Source of the DNA: Streptomyces griseocarneus
Lineage (GTDB): Bacteria; Actinomycetota; Actinomycetes; Streptomycetales; Streptomycetaceae
NCBI RefSeq assembly: GCF_014655595.1
Contig: NZ_BNBL01000005.1
Location: 463,528 to 527,527, forward strand
Reading direction: 5' to 3'
Length of the DNA stretch: 64,000 nt
A program made the translations under genes and the position numbers. This document shows, piece by piece, positions 22,756 through 31,957 of the stretch; position 1 is the stretch's first letter, and each line of letters begins with the position of its first letter. The notes below the pieces were generated by a model that saw only the letters and a program-made list of their open reading frames with translations, was not told where the DNA came from and did no database searches.

Positions 22756-23907
22756 ATGACGCCCGTCCTGATCACCGGAGCGGGGGCCGTGTCCTGCCTC
22801 GGCGTCGGAGTGCCCGCCATGTGGAAGGCTCTGTGCGCCGCCCCGGAGATCCGCCCCCGGCCGGCGGCCGACCCCGGCGCGCGGATGCGGCTGCCGCTGA
22901 TCCACCCGGCACCCGCCGAACCCGGCACCGACGGCCGCGCCACCCGGCTGGCACTGACCGCGGCCCGCGAGGCCATCGTCGACGCCGGGCTGACCTCCTC
23001 GGAATGTGCCCGGGCTCCGGTGGTTCTCGGCACCGGCGGCGGCAACGCCGACCACTGGGAACGCCCCCTCGCCGCCGCCCGGCCCGCCCCGCCGGGCTTC
23101 ACCGTCGCCGCGGCCCTCGCGACCGCGATCGGCAGCGGTGCCGGCGCCACGTGCGTCAGCAACGCCTGCGCGGCGGGCGGCTTCGCCCTGGCGATCGCCG
23201 CGGACCTGATCCGCACAGGGGAGGCCGAGGTCGTCGTGGCCGGCGGTGCCGAGGCGTACAGCAGGGTCGCCCTGGCCTGCTTCAACCGCATGGGAGCCGT
23301 CGACGCCCGAGCCTGCCGGCCCTTCCACCGCGACCGCGCCGGCACGGTCTTCGGCGAAGGCGCCGCCGTGTTCGTCCTGGAGACGGCGGACCACGCCCGC
23401 CGCCGCGGCGTCCGGCACGCCTACGCCAGGCTCGCCGGGTCCGGATGGAGCTGCGACGCCCACCACCTCACCGCGCCGGAACCCGCAGGAAGCCAGATCC
23501 GCCGCGCCATGACCGACGCCCTGGACGAGGCCGGGGCCACCACCGGGACGGTGGGATGCGTCGTGCCCCATGGCACCGGCACTCGCCTCAACGACGTCGT
23601 GGAGAGCCAGGCCCTGGGTGCCGTCTTCGGCGACCACGCGGCCCACCTGCCCGTCTACAGCCTCAAAGCGCTCATCGGCCACACCGCCGGGGCCGCGGGC
23701 GCCCTGGGCGCGCTGGCGGCCGCGCTCATGCTGGACCACGGCACCGTACCGCCCAACGCACCCCTCGGACCGGAGCAGGACCCCCACTGCCCGGTCAACC
23801 TGCCCCAGGGCCCCTCACAGCCGCTGACGGGCCGCCACATCCTCGTCAACGCCTTCGCTTTCGGAGGGAACAACGTGTCACTCGTGCTCGAGGGCAGCGC
23901 CGCATGA
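22756..23907 (+). CDS. Stand-alone ketosynthase (KAS II type), catalytically complete
   Basis: The 383-residue product is the only one of the four with a full catalytic set: Cys138 in SNACAAGG, His in VVPHGTGT, and Lys plus His in KALIGHTAGAAG. It should do decarboxylative Claisen condensation on an ACP-bound acyl chain. The conserved NAFAFGGNN loop near the C-terminus is present. ATG 22756 follows GGAAAGGTGAAG. It probably works with the degenerate neighbours as a heterodimer, as type II KS/CLF pairs do. Confidence 0.85.
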   Translation: MTPVLITGAGAVSCLGVGVPAMWKALCAAPEIRPRPAADPGARMRLPLIHPAPAEPGTDGRATRLALTAAREAIVDAGLTSSECARAPVVLGTGGGNADHWERPLAAARPAPPGFTVAAALATAIGSGAGATCVSNACAAGGFALAIAADLIRTGEAEVVVAGGAEAYSRVALACFNRMGAVDARACRPFHRDRAGTVFGEGAAVFVLETADHARRRGVRHAYARLAGSGWSCDAHHLTAPEPAGSQIRRAMTDALDEAGATTGTVGCVVPHGTGTRLNDVVESQALGAVFGDHAAHLPVYSLKALIGHTAGAAGALGALAAALMLDHGTVPPNAPLGPEQDPHCPVNLPQGPSQPLTGRHILVNAFAFGGNNVSLVLEGSAA

Positions 23908-24908
23908 GGGCGGACACGCTGGTGGTCACCGGCATTGGTGTGGTCTCTCCTTGGGGGAACGACCCGGCCAAGCTCGACCTCCGTACCCCGGCCGACGCCG
24001 ATGAGGACTGGTTCGACGTGGTGAGCGAACTCGGCCCCCGGGGGTACAAGTACGTTCCTCCGGGCTGCCGCTACCTGATCGCCGCGACCCGCCGCGCACT
24101 ACGGGACGCCGGAGACGCGGTGACCCGGATCCCGGAACCGCGACGTGGCATGGCCGTCGGCACGGAGAACGGCATCGCGGGCCTGATCGACGCCATGGAC
24201 GAGACGGTCACCACGGCCGGAGCGGACCGCCTCAGCCCGGCGACGGCCCCGTACTTCTCCGTCAACACCCTCGCGGGCCGAGTCGCCATGGAACACGGCA
24301 TCAAGGGCTGGAACCTCACCCTCACCTCACCACGCGCGGCGGGCCTGCAGGCACTGCAGGCGGGGTCCCGCGCATACGCCGCCGGACGGTGCGACCTCCT
24401 GCTCGCCGGATCCACCGAGGCCGCGCTCCCTTCCCACCACTCCGGCCACTCCGCCTCCGACGCCGGCGCGGCCGTGCTCGTCCTCGAACCCCGGGCCGCG
24501 GCCGCCGCCCGCGGCGCCGCACTCCATGGCACGTGCGCGACGGCCACCTTCTTCCTCGCTCCCCTCCTTGCCTCCGGCACACCGGCCCCCGACGCCCTGC
24601 GGACGACCGCCGAGGCCCTCGCCCGAGTCACGCCGGCCCGCCACCGGAACATCCATCCGCCGGTCCGGCTCATCGCCGAACCCTCTCCCGTGGCCACCCG
24701 ACTCCTCTCCCAGCTGAGGACGCTCGGCCTGCGCACCGACTTCCTGCCGGCCGGCAGCGGAACCCTGCTGCCCGTCCTCCACATCGCCCATGGCCTCACG
24801 GCACCGGGCCCACCCCACATCGTGGCCACCGCCAGCCCCGACGGCACCTGCGCCCTCACCGCGGTACACCCTCAGCCACCCACCGACCCCACCCTGGAGA
24901 CACGATGA
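23904..24908 (+). CDS. Ketosynthase-like protein 4 lacking the active-site cysteine
   Basis: The 334-residue thiolase-fold protein begins with the typical VVTGIGVVSPWG. The nucleophile is gone (LTSPRAAG in place of xxACAAG) and no HGTGT motif is seen. A chain-length factor, which also lacks the cysteine, is the closest functional parallel. It is more reduced than a normal CLF: both lid regions are short. Overlaps of 4 bp on both sides tie its synthesis to ketosynthase 3 and the ACP. Confidence 0.7.
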   Translation: MRADTLVVTGIGVVSPWGNDPAKLDLRTPADADEDWFDVVSELGPRGYKYVPPGCRYLIAATRRALRDAGDAVTRIPEPRRGMAVGTENGIAGLIDAMDETVTTAGADRLSPATAPYFSVNTLAGRVAMEHGIKGWNLTLTSPRAAGLQALQAGSRAYAAGRCDLLLAGSTEAALPSHHSGHSASDAGAAVLVLEPRAAAAARGAALHGTCATATFFLAPLLASGTPAPDALRTTAEALARVTPARHRNIHPPVRLIAEPSPVATRLLSQLRTLGLRTDFLPAGSGTLLPVLHIAHGLTAPGPPHIVATASPDGTCALTAVHPQPPTDPTLETR

Positions 24909-25174
24909 CCCCCCACCACACCGCCATCGACATCGAGGAACTGCGCGCCACCATCGCCGAGACGCTCGAACTCGACCCGGAGGAAGTCACCGACGACGCC
25001 CGCTTCGTCGAGGACCTGGGCGCGGACTCCCTACTGGCGCTCGAGATGCAAGTCGTCCTGGAGGAGGACTACGGCGTCCACCTGACCGAGGACGACCTGC
25101 GGCGCACCACGACCCTGCGCGCCGCACACGCACTGCTGGTCGCCAGGACCACACAGGGCGGCACCGTTTCATGA
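24905..25174 (+). CDS. Acyl carrier protein
   Basis: The 89-residue ACP has the phosphopantetheine site LGADSLLALEM at Ser42 and the acidic helix pattern of FAS/type II PKS carriers (ELDPEEVTDDARFVEDLGADS region). It follows the four ketosynthases with ATGA overlap and is the last gene of the operon. It probably carries the growing chain for the stand-alone ketosynthases. No phosphopantetheinyl transferase is seen in the window, so a genome-wide enzyme must load it. Confidence 0.9.
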   Translation: MTPHHTAIDIEELRATIAETLELDPEEVTDDARFVEDLGADSLLALEMQVVLEEDYGVHLTEDDLRRTTTLRAAHALLVARTTQGGTVS

Positions 25175-25346
25175 CAACCGACAGGGGCGCGTTCAGGTTG
25201 CGGAACCACCCGGACGGCGGGTTGGTGAAGACGCGTCCGTTGAGGACGAGTTGTCCGGACGCCGCGGAAGCGGACCCGGGAACGGTAAGCGAGAGCACTG
25301 CCGCAGCGGCGAGCCCACCGAAGCTCTTCGGGACGAGGTGTCGCAT
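25171..25346 (-). pseudogene. 5' remnant of a small secreted-protein gene
   Basis: An AGGAAGG ribosome binding site 6 bases before ATG 25346 leads a clear signal peptide (MRHLVPKSFGGLAAAAVLSL, cleaving after the ASA near residue 32). A mature start SGQLVLNGRVFTNP follows. The frame then runs without change into the antisense of the ACP gene, where the sequence no longer resembles a protein. Small Streptomyces secreted proteins of this kind usually continue 50-60 more residues with conserved cysteines, which are absent. The gene was probably cut when the cluster or this border was joined. Confidence 0.6.
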
Positions 25347-25447
25347 GGGCATCCTTCCTGGGTGAGGTGGGAACGCCCAAGAGCTGTCCCTCTGCGAGGC
25401 GCCACATGCGTCGGCCGCTCGTACGGATGATGCGGGGCGCCCGGAGG

Positions 25448-26161
25448 TCAAGGCGGCGGCACCGTGGTACGTACGACGCGTGCGAAGCGTGCGGCGACCT
25501 TCCGCCAGATGGCGGCTGCCGCCGGTTCGTCGGCGGTCGCCCGGCGCAGGAGCTCGTCGGGGTCGAGGCCGAGGGCTGTGAGCCGGTCGCGATCCCACCG
25601 CCGGACGGTGTCCGGGCCGGCCTCCGGGTGGAACTGGACTCCCCAGGCATGCTCTCCCACCCGAAAGGCCTGGTACGGGCAGTGTTCGCCGGTCACCAGC
25701 CATACCGCGTCCGGGGGAAGCGCCGTGATGGCGTCCACATGCTGCTCGATGGCGGTGACGCGGCGGGGCAGCCCGGTGAAGAGGGGGTCGTCGTCGGCCT
25801 CGGGTCGCAGGGTCAGGGGAGTGCTGCCGATCTCCGGCGCTCCGTGCCGCCCGCGGACCGTGCCGCCGGCCACGTGGGCCAGTAGCTGGCCGCCGAGGCA
25901 GACGCCCAGGAACGGTGCTCCGGTCTCCAGGGCCTGGGCCACGAGTGCGCGGGTGGGTGCGAGCCAGGGTGCGCGTTCGTCGTCGTCCGGCAGGTACCCG
26001 CCGCCGAGGACGAGGAGGGCCCGGTGCCCCAGGCGCGCGGGTGGGCCGGCCCCGTCGTGGGCCGCGATCACTTCCAGGTCGATTCCGTCCTCGTTCAGCC
26101 AGTCACCGAGACGGCCCGCATGGGCGCGCGGGTCGTTCTGCACCACGAGCAGCCGGGACAC
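25448..26161 (-). CDS. Class I glutamine amidotransferase-like protein
   Basis: The 237-residue product has the amidotransferase triad: Cys88 in GVCLGGQ and His178/Glu180 in QFHPE. There is no synthase domain, so it is of the stand-alone GMP-synthase-like type whose acceptor is unknown; some members hydrolyse gamma-glutamyl compounds. I chose GTG at 26161 because GGAGG lies 7 bases upstream; an upstream ATG at 26200 lacks such a site. It is transcribed away from the LodA-like gene, across an AT-richer 178-bp intergenic region. Confidence 0.8.
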   Translation of the reverse strand: MSRLLVVQNDPRAHAGRLGDWLNEDGIDLEVIAAHDGAGPPARLGHRALLVLGGGYLPDDDERAPWLAPTRALVAQALETGAPFLGVCLGGQLLAHVAGGTVRGRHGAPEIGSTPLTLRPEADDDPLFTGLPRRVTAIEQHVDAITALPPDAVWLVTGEHCPYQAFRVGEHAWGVQFHPEAGPDTVRRWDRDRLTALGLDPDELLRRATADEPAAAAIWRKVAARFARVVRTTVPPP

Positions 26162-26339
26162 GTCCCTACCTCCACCCCGGTCCGGCGGACGGCCGTACAT
26201 GCCAAATGATCACAATATGTTATATGGCGTAGCCATGCATTCTCATTGCGGTCAATTCTGGGCATAGCAGTCACCTGATGGCAAGCAAGCTCTCCCTCCC
26301 ACAGCCCCGGCCGCCGCGTCGGGCAGAGAGGCCCGGACC

Positions 26340-28307
26340 GTGCCCGACGACATCGCCTCTGCCAGGATCCATCCCGCCATCGGTGTCGCCCGCGTGGGCA
26401 ACAGCACCGACCCCGACGGATGGTTCCTCGGCCCCGAGACCCCCGACCCGCAGCCCGCACCCGCCGGCTCGTACAAGGACTCCCAGGGAGCGGTGAAACG
26501 CCAGGCGGCACGGTTCCGGATCTACGGGTACGACGCGGCGGGCCGTGTCGTCCGTGAGATCAAGGCCACCGATCCCGGCGCCGCCCTCACCTGGAGCGTG
26601 CACCTGGCCAACAGGAAGGGCGCCTGGTACGCGTTCAACCTCGCCCTCGACATCGACGACAGCGTGAACATCAGCTCGCCGCGACGCAACTCGACCGAAA
26701 CCGACCGCGGCCGACTCGTCATCGACCCGGGCCGCAAGTCCCTGAACGCGTCCAGCGGCCAGACGGTGGAATTCACCGGCGGGAAATTCTGCGGCCAAGC
26801 CGTTTCGCTGGGCCGGATGCACGCCGATGCCGACGGACGTCTGGTGGTGCTCGGCGGCGCCGGTGCGGCGAAGTCTCCCCAGAGCAAGCTGCTGACGTCG
26901 TTCGCCAACAACGACGGCTGGTACGACGACACCTCCGACGGCCCCGTCACCGCGCAACTCACCCTCGGCGGCCACGCCGTGCCCGTCCAGCCCGCCTGGC
27001 TCGTGGTCGCCCCGCCCAACTACGCACCCGACGTGAAGACCCTGCGCACGGTCTACGACCTGCTCGTCGACCTCTTCGTCGACGAAGGCACGCTCCCCGC
27101 GCCCACCAGCGTGTCCTTCGACCGGGACATCAAGCCCATCCTCCGCCGGTTCTGCGAACTCCAATGGGTCAACAAGGGCTTCGCCACCCACTTCGGCTTC
27201 GGCGGACCGGAACACTTCATGGCCCCCGAGACGCTGCGCCGCCTCTCCGGCACCGGCGAGACCCACCAGGAACTGCGCCGGCAGATCTACACCGCCCTGC
27301 GCGACCTCGAGCGCGACGGCCTCGCGCCCATGACCTGGCCCTGGCTCTACGGCGACGGAATGGCCAGCAAGCCGAAATCCGAACTGCAGTACATGACCCT
27401 CTCGAAGCTGCAGGACGACATGCTGCTGAAGTGGGTGAAGGGTGACTTCGATCCCAGCCCCTGGGCCGGGTTCCCCCACTCCCTCGAGGACGCCCCCGTC
27501 GCGGACCAGCCCGGCCTCCTGGACCGCGCCGCGCTCGACTTCTGCCTCGCCGACGCCTTCCACCCCGGCTGCGAGGTCACCTGGCCCGTCCGGCACCCCT
27601 CGATGTACTCCGAGCCGTTCCGCGTCCGGCACCGGCCGGCAGGACAGCCGGAACCGGACTACGGCGCCGCACTCACCCAACAGCGGGCACTGGCCTCCGA
27701 CGGGCCGCTCCACGCCCAGGCGCCCGGCGGCCTGACCCGGTGGATGGCCGTCCCCTGGCAGACCGACACTGCCAGCTGCCGCTGGGGATACGAATTCAAC
27801 CGGGCGAACCTCGGGCCGCGCTACGACCCCCACCTGCCGACCTTCTGGCCCGCCCGGGTGCCCAACCACGTCCTCAAGGAATCGGACTACCACGTCGTCA
27901 ACGACCCGGACGCGGGGGAAGGAGCCCGTGAGGACGCCTTCGCCCGCCGCGCCTCGTGGCTGCGCGGTCTGCGCGGGAACGACCCGAAGCAGCAGTTGGT
28001 CCAAGCGGCGGAGGAATGGCACAAGTTCGGCATCGTCGAGGTCCGCCCGTACACCGTGGGCGACGGGAAGTACCCCGAGAACCTGCAGGTCGAGTCCGTT
28101 CCCGGCTTCGACCTCACCGGGGTGTCCGACGACCACAACCTGGTGAACATCCACGTCGACGAGGCCGCCGGCCTGGACCGGGCCTCCCTCGACAGCGTCG
28201 TCTCCGAGGTCTCCGACGCCACGGGCTACCCGCCGGACGTCATCACCGTCGGGTACATCGACAAGCTCGACCCCTACGGGGAGGGCGCGGTCGGAGAGAC
28301 CTCGTGA
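26340..28307 (+). CDS. LodA-like cysteine tryptophylquinone amino-acid oxidase
   Basis: The 655-residue product begins with the LodA-type IHPAIGVARVGNS and has the FDRDIKPIL segment in mid-protein. The cofactor pair fits: Cys411 in HPGCEVTWPVRH and Trp473 in VPWQTD are 62 apart, near the 65-residue gap of the Cys516/Trp581 crosslink in LodA. Known members oxidise the epsilon-amine of lysine (LodA) or glycine (GoxA) with O2, giving aldehyde, ammonia and H2O2, and some are antibacterial through peroxide. No signal peptide is visible. The GTG start follows AGAGG. It is coupled to its maturase by a GTGA overlap. Confidence 0.85.
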   Translation: MPDDIASARIHPAIGVARVGNSTDPDGWFLGPETPDPQPAPAGSYKDSQGAVKRQAARFRIYGYDAAGRVVREIKATDPGAALTWSVHLANRKGAWYAFNLALDIDDSVNISSPRRNSTETDRGRLVIDPGRKSLNASSGQTVEFTGGKFCGQAVSLGRMHADADGRLVVLGGAGAAKSPQSKLLTSFANNDGWYDDTSDGPVTAQLTLGGHAVPVQPAWLVVAPPNYAPDVKTLRTVYDLLVDLFVDEGTLPAPTSVSFDRDIKPILRRFCELQWVNKGFATHFGFGGPEHFMAPETLRRLSGTGETHQELRRQIYTALRDLERDGLAPMTWPWLYGDGMASKPKSELQYMTLSKLQDDMLLKWVKGDFDPSPWAGFPHSLEDAPVADQPGLLDRAALDFCLADAFHPGCEVTWPVRHPSMYSEPFRVRHRPAGQPEPDYGAALTQQRALASDGPLHAQAPGGLTRWMAVPWQTDTASCRWGYEFNRANLGPRYDPHLPTFWPARVPNHVLKESDYHVVNDPDAGEGAREDAFARRASWLRGLRGNDPKQQLVQAAEEWHKFGIVEVRPYTVGDGKYPENLQVESVPGFDLTGVSDDHNLVNIHVDEAAGLDRASLDSVVSEVSDATGYPPDVITVGYIDKLDPYGEGAVGETS

Positions 28308-29443
28308 GGAGTCGCGACGATCTGTACGACGTCGTGGTGGCCGGCGGTGGGCCCGCCGGCGCGGCCGCCGCCCTGGCCCTGCTCCGGGAGGGGCGTACGG
28401 TCGTACTGGCCGACGCGGCCACCGGCGCCCCCAGCGTCGGCGAAGCGCTGCCGGCCGCCGCCGGAGTGCTCCTGCGCGACCTGGGAGTCGGCGACCGGAT
28501 CCCCGGAGACGGCCACCTGCCGTGCTACGCCAATCTCTCCGCCTGGGGCTCGCCCGCACTCGGCGCGGTGGACAGCGTCAACGACCCGCACGGCCCCGGC
28601 TGGCACCTCGACCGCCTGCTCTTCGACCGCCGCCTGCGCGCCTGCGCCCAGGCGGCGGGAGCGCACGTCGAGACGCGCACGACCGTCCGCCCCCGGGCCC
28701 GGCACGCCGACGGCACCTGGACGGTCGCCCTGCGCCGGGCCGACGACCGCCGGATCGATGACCACCCGGCCGACGACCGCCGGACCGTACGGTGCCGGTG
28801 GCTCGTCGACACCACGGGACGCCGCGCCGCCATCGCCACCGCCTGCGGTGCGCGGCGGCGTACGTACGACCGTCTCATCGCGCTCCACTGCGTCCTCGGC
28901 CGCGACCGGGAAGTCCGCGCCGACAACTCGACGCTGGTGGAGGCGGCGCCCGACGGCTGGTGGTACGCCGCCGCGCTGCCCTCGGAACGCCTGCTCGTCG
29001 TCTGGTTCACCGACGCGGACCTCCCGGCCGCCCGTACCGGCCCGCCCTGGCTCGACCGGCTCGCCGCCACGCGCCACATCGCCGCGCGCGCCGGCGCCGG
29101 CCTGCGCCATGGCCGCGCGGCCCGCGTGACGCCACGGCGGGCACCCGCCCACACCGCGCGCCTCGACCGGGTGCACGGAGACGGCTGGACCGCCGCCGGC
29201 GACGCGGCGGCGGCCTTCGACCCGCTCTCCTCCCAAGGCATCCTCACCGCGCTCTACACGGGCATGAGAGCGGGCGAGGCGGTCGCCGCGCGCCTGGGCG
29301 GCGACGCCGCGGACCTCGACCACTACGCCGCGAACGTCGACGGCATCGTCGCCGCCCACCTGCGCAACCGGCACACGTACTACGCGTTCGAACAGCGCTG
29401 GCCGCACCGGCCGTTCTGGAGACGCCGGCACAGAGCCCCCTGA
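28304..29443 (+). CDS. LodB-like flavoprotein, quinone cofactor maturase
   Basis: The 379-residue FAD-dependent protein is of the PheA/TetX-like monooxygenase and tryptophan-halogenase superfamily. It has the Rossmann motif VVAGGGPAGAAAAL at the N-terminus and GDAAAAFDPLSSQG as the second FAD motif. In LodA/LodB systems this partner is required to form the cysteine tryptophylquinone in the oxidase. Its GTG start overlaps the oxidase stop, which supports the assignment over an independent hydroxylase. Confidence 0.85.
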   Translation: MRSRDDLYDVVVAGGGPAGAAAALALLREGRTVVLADAATGAPSVGEALPAAAGVLLRDLGVGDRIPGDGHLPCYANLSAWGSPALGAVDSVNDPHGPGWHLDRLLFDRRLRACAQAAGAHVETRTTVRPRARHADGTWTVALRRADDRRIDDHPADDRRTVRCRWLVDTTGRRAAIATACGARRRTYDRLIALHCVLGRDREVRADNSTLVEAAPDGWWYAAALPSERLLVVWFTDADLPAARTGPPWLDRLAATRHIAARAGAGLRHGRAARVTPRRAPAHTARLDRVHGDGWTAAGDAAAAFDPLSSQGILTALYTGMRAGEAVAARLGGDAADLDHYAANVDGIVAAHLRNRHTYYAFEQRWPHRPFWRRRHRAP

Positions 29444-29480
29444 CCTCGCCACCGCAGTCCACCGACGCGGAGGCCGGCGG

Positions 29481-31150
29481 TCACGTTTTCGGCTTGAAGG
29501 ACGGGAAGAGGCCGGGGTGCTTGGTGATGTAGTGGAAGAGCTCGCCGAGGACGGCCGCGCCCTGCCCCACGGCGGAACCCACGCGCGGCGGGACGCCGTA
29601 CTGCACGTCTCCGGCCGCGTAGACGCCGGGCACGCTGGTCTCGTTGTTGGCCGCGCGTGCCTTCTGGACCTCGGTTTCGACGTACTTGGCCAGCTGGGCT
29701 CCCGTGTACCCCCTCTTCTCCCCCTCCTTCTGCGCGAGTTCGGCGATCTTCACGAGGGCCTTGGCGTGGCCGGGGATGTTCATCCCGGTCAGCACGGCAC
29801 CCGAGACGGTGGACACGGCGATCTTCTTCTTCGCCTCCTTGCCGACCCAGCCGATGTCCGGCTTTCCGCCGAGCAGGAGATACAGCCAGCGGGCGTCCAG
29901 GTAGCGGACGTCGTCCGTTTGGTTGTGCGTGATCTCAAGGCTCGCCAGTTGATGCTGTCGCCGCGGATGATGATGGTGACGTCCTTGGTGTACTTGGCAA
30001 AGTGGAGCGCGGCCTGGCCGGCGGAGTTGCCGCCGCCCACGATGGCCACGCGGTCGCCCGTCGTCTCCGGCGCGTCGACGGCCAGGGCGCTGTAGTAGAC
30101 GCCGCGCCCGAGCAGGGGTTTGAGCCCCGGGACGTCCATCTGGGTGGCTTTCAACCCGCTGGCGAGGACGACCGCCCCGGCCTTGTAGGTGTGGGTCTCG
30201 GTCCCGCCGACGGTCACCTCGTGCGGCTTCTGGGCGTCGCCGATCCGCAGCTCGGTGGCCTGGTGGGCGGGCTGCCAGGCCACCTTGTACTTGCGGGCCT
30301 GCTTCAGTGCCCGGCGGGCGAGTTCGAAGCCGGCGATCCCGTCGGGGAAGCCGAAGTAGTTGGCGATCTGGGTGCTGGGCCCGACCTGGCCGCCGGGCAC
30401 GTCGTCCTCGATGACCAGCGTCTTGAGGCCCTCGGTCCCCGCGTAGACCGCGGTGGACAGCCCGGCCGGGCCCCCGCCCACGACGATGATGTCGAACCAG
30501 GCGTTGTCATCGGCCGGGTCCACCAGCTTCAGGGCGACCGCCAGGCGGGCGAGGGAGGGGTCCTTGAGCGGCTGGGACATCCCGGGGACCGTCACGTACA
30601 CGTTCTCGTCCGTGGGCGGTTCCGGCTTCTGACACTTGATGACGAAGCCGCTGCCGGTGAGGAAGGCCCGGACCTCGAACGCCTTGAGGGAACGGTGGGG
30701 TGCCCGGACCGTCACCTGCTCGAGACCGTCACGCTGGTCCGGTGTCGCGTGCTCCCACCAGTCGGCGATGGCGTTGTCGACGACGCGCGGGTCCAGTTCC
30801 GCCAGCGTGTCGGTGGTGAACGGCAGCCGGGCGGGTGCGCTGTCGCGGGCCCCGGCGGCCTCACCCTCGCCGTCGGGCGCCAGCCAGAGCCGCCCCGGGT
30901 TCCCCTTCAGCCGCACCGGCGCGCTCCAGCACCGCCGAGGCGCCCGGCTCGTCGCCCACCGCGGCGACGAGCACCACGTCGATTCCCTCCTGGGTGAGGG
31001 CGTTCACCACCTGCGCGGTGTCCTCCGCGCGAGCGGTGGGAACAACGGTGAATTGCTCTCCGTACCACTTGGCGAAGAATTCCTGGAGCTTCAGCCTGCG
31101 GAGCGGATCGGGATCGGACAGGGCGATGGCGTGCCGGAATGCGTGGGCAG
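29481..31150 (-). pseudogene. Thioredoxin-reductase-like flavoprotein with two frameshifts
   Basis: Three frames together encode one protein. The first part (about 31150-30920) is receiver-like (LRRLKLQEFFAKWYGEQFTV) and has no visible start codon. The second (30916 down to about 29945) carries a glutaredoxin-like segment and the FAD motif IIVVGGGPAGLST. The third, from about 29944, continues with EITHNQTDDVRYLDARW and ends in GVYAAGDVQYG, the second FAD motif. One base too many near 30917 and one missing near 29944 would explain the shifts. The family couples a receiver to a flavin reductase. Either the gene is decayed or the assembly has indels here. Confidence 0.65.
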
Positions 31151-31184
31151 ACCAGGGGATGACCGGAGGAAAGGACGAGTTTCC

Positions 31185-31667
31185 GTGAATTCACGCAAAC
31201 GTCCATGTAAACGTCCCCGCAAACGCCCATGCAAACATCCGCGCAAACGGCGAAGCACCCTGCCCCTCGCGCTGGCGGCGGCCGGACTGATCGCGCGGGT
31301 GCCGGCGGTGACCGCCTGCGACACGAAGGCCGAGCCGACCGGGCGCGGGGCTTCGAGCGGCGGTACGGACCGGGCGCACACCGACGTCCTGTTCATCGGC
31401 GCCCACCCGGACGACGAGTTCCAGTCCCTGGCCACCTTGGGGCGGTGGAAGGAGAAGGAGGGGCTCGGCAGCGCGGTCGTCACCATCACGCGGGGCGAGG
31501 GCGGCGGCAACGCCGTCGGGCCCCAGGAGGGCGCCGCCCTCGGCATGATCCGTGAGACGGAGGAGCGCAGGGCCGTCGGGATCCTCAAGATCCGCGACGT
31601 CTACTACCTCGACAAGCCCGACTTCTGGTACACGCTGAACGCCCCTCTGGTTGGCAAGATCTGGAAC
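31185..31667 (+). pseudogene. PIG-L/LmbE-type deacetylase, 3' part deleted
   Basis: After GTG 31185 a very basic repeat head (RKRPCKRPRKR) and a hydrophobic segment (LPLALAAAGLIARV) ending in a cysteine suggest a membrane or lipoprotein leader. The zinc-site motif GAHPDDEFQSLATL of GlcNAc deacetylases and TITRGEGGGNAVGPQEG follow. The family needs about 150-250 more residues with a second His motif. Here the sequence breaks after WYTLNAPLVGKIW and continues into an unrelated MarR remnant. It is unlikely to be active. Confidence 0.65.
31191..31247 (+). repeat. Short tandem repeats coding RKRPCK
   Basis: CGCAAACGTCCATGTAAACG-type units recur about four times with small changes and encode alternating RKRPCK/HPRKR. 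They sit at the extreme 5' end of the deacetylase remnant. Slipped-strand expansion is the simplest origin. Confidence 0.55.
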
Positions 31668-31957
31668 CGGGCCCCGCAGTGGCCGACGGAGGCGAGGCGA
31701 TCACGGGGCTGCTGCCGCGCATGACCCAGCTCAGCGCTCTGCTCAATCGTGGGCAGCTGTTCGAGCATGCCGCAGCGGCAGCCGATGTGGCACTGGACCG
31801 GCCCGCGATGACGATCCTCGTCATCCTCGACACCGCCGGCCTGGCCGAGTGGTCCGACCGTGACCGCGCCGAGTTCGTCCGCCTGCTCGGCCGCATGGTC
31901 GACGACCTGACGGCCCAGCTCGACACGGTCATCGACAGCAAGACGGCCGACGCGTAG
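31668..31957 (+). pseudogene. MarR-family regulator remnant without its DNA-binding domain
   Basis: The frame from 31679 reads LLPRMTQLSALLNRGQLFEH and then LDRPAMTILVILDTAG, the dimerisation helix and helix 2 of MarR proteins. It then jumps directly to EWSDRDRAEFVRLLGRMVDD, the C-terminal helix. About 60 residues containing the winged helix-turn-helix are missing, in frame. The 5' end is fused to the deacetylase remnant. It cannot bind DNA as a normal MarR; a dimerisation-only decoy is conceivable but unlikely. Confidence 0.6.
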
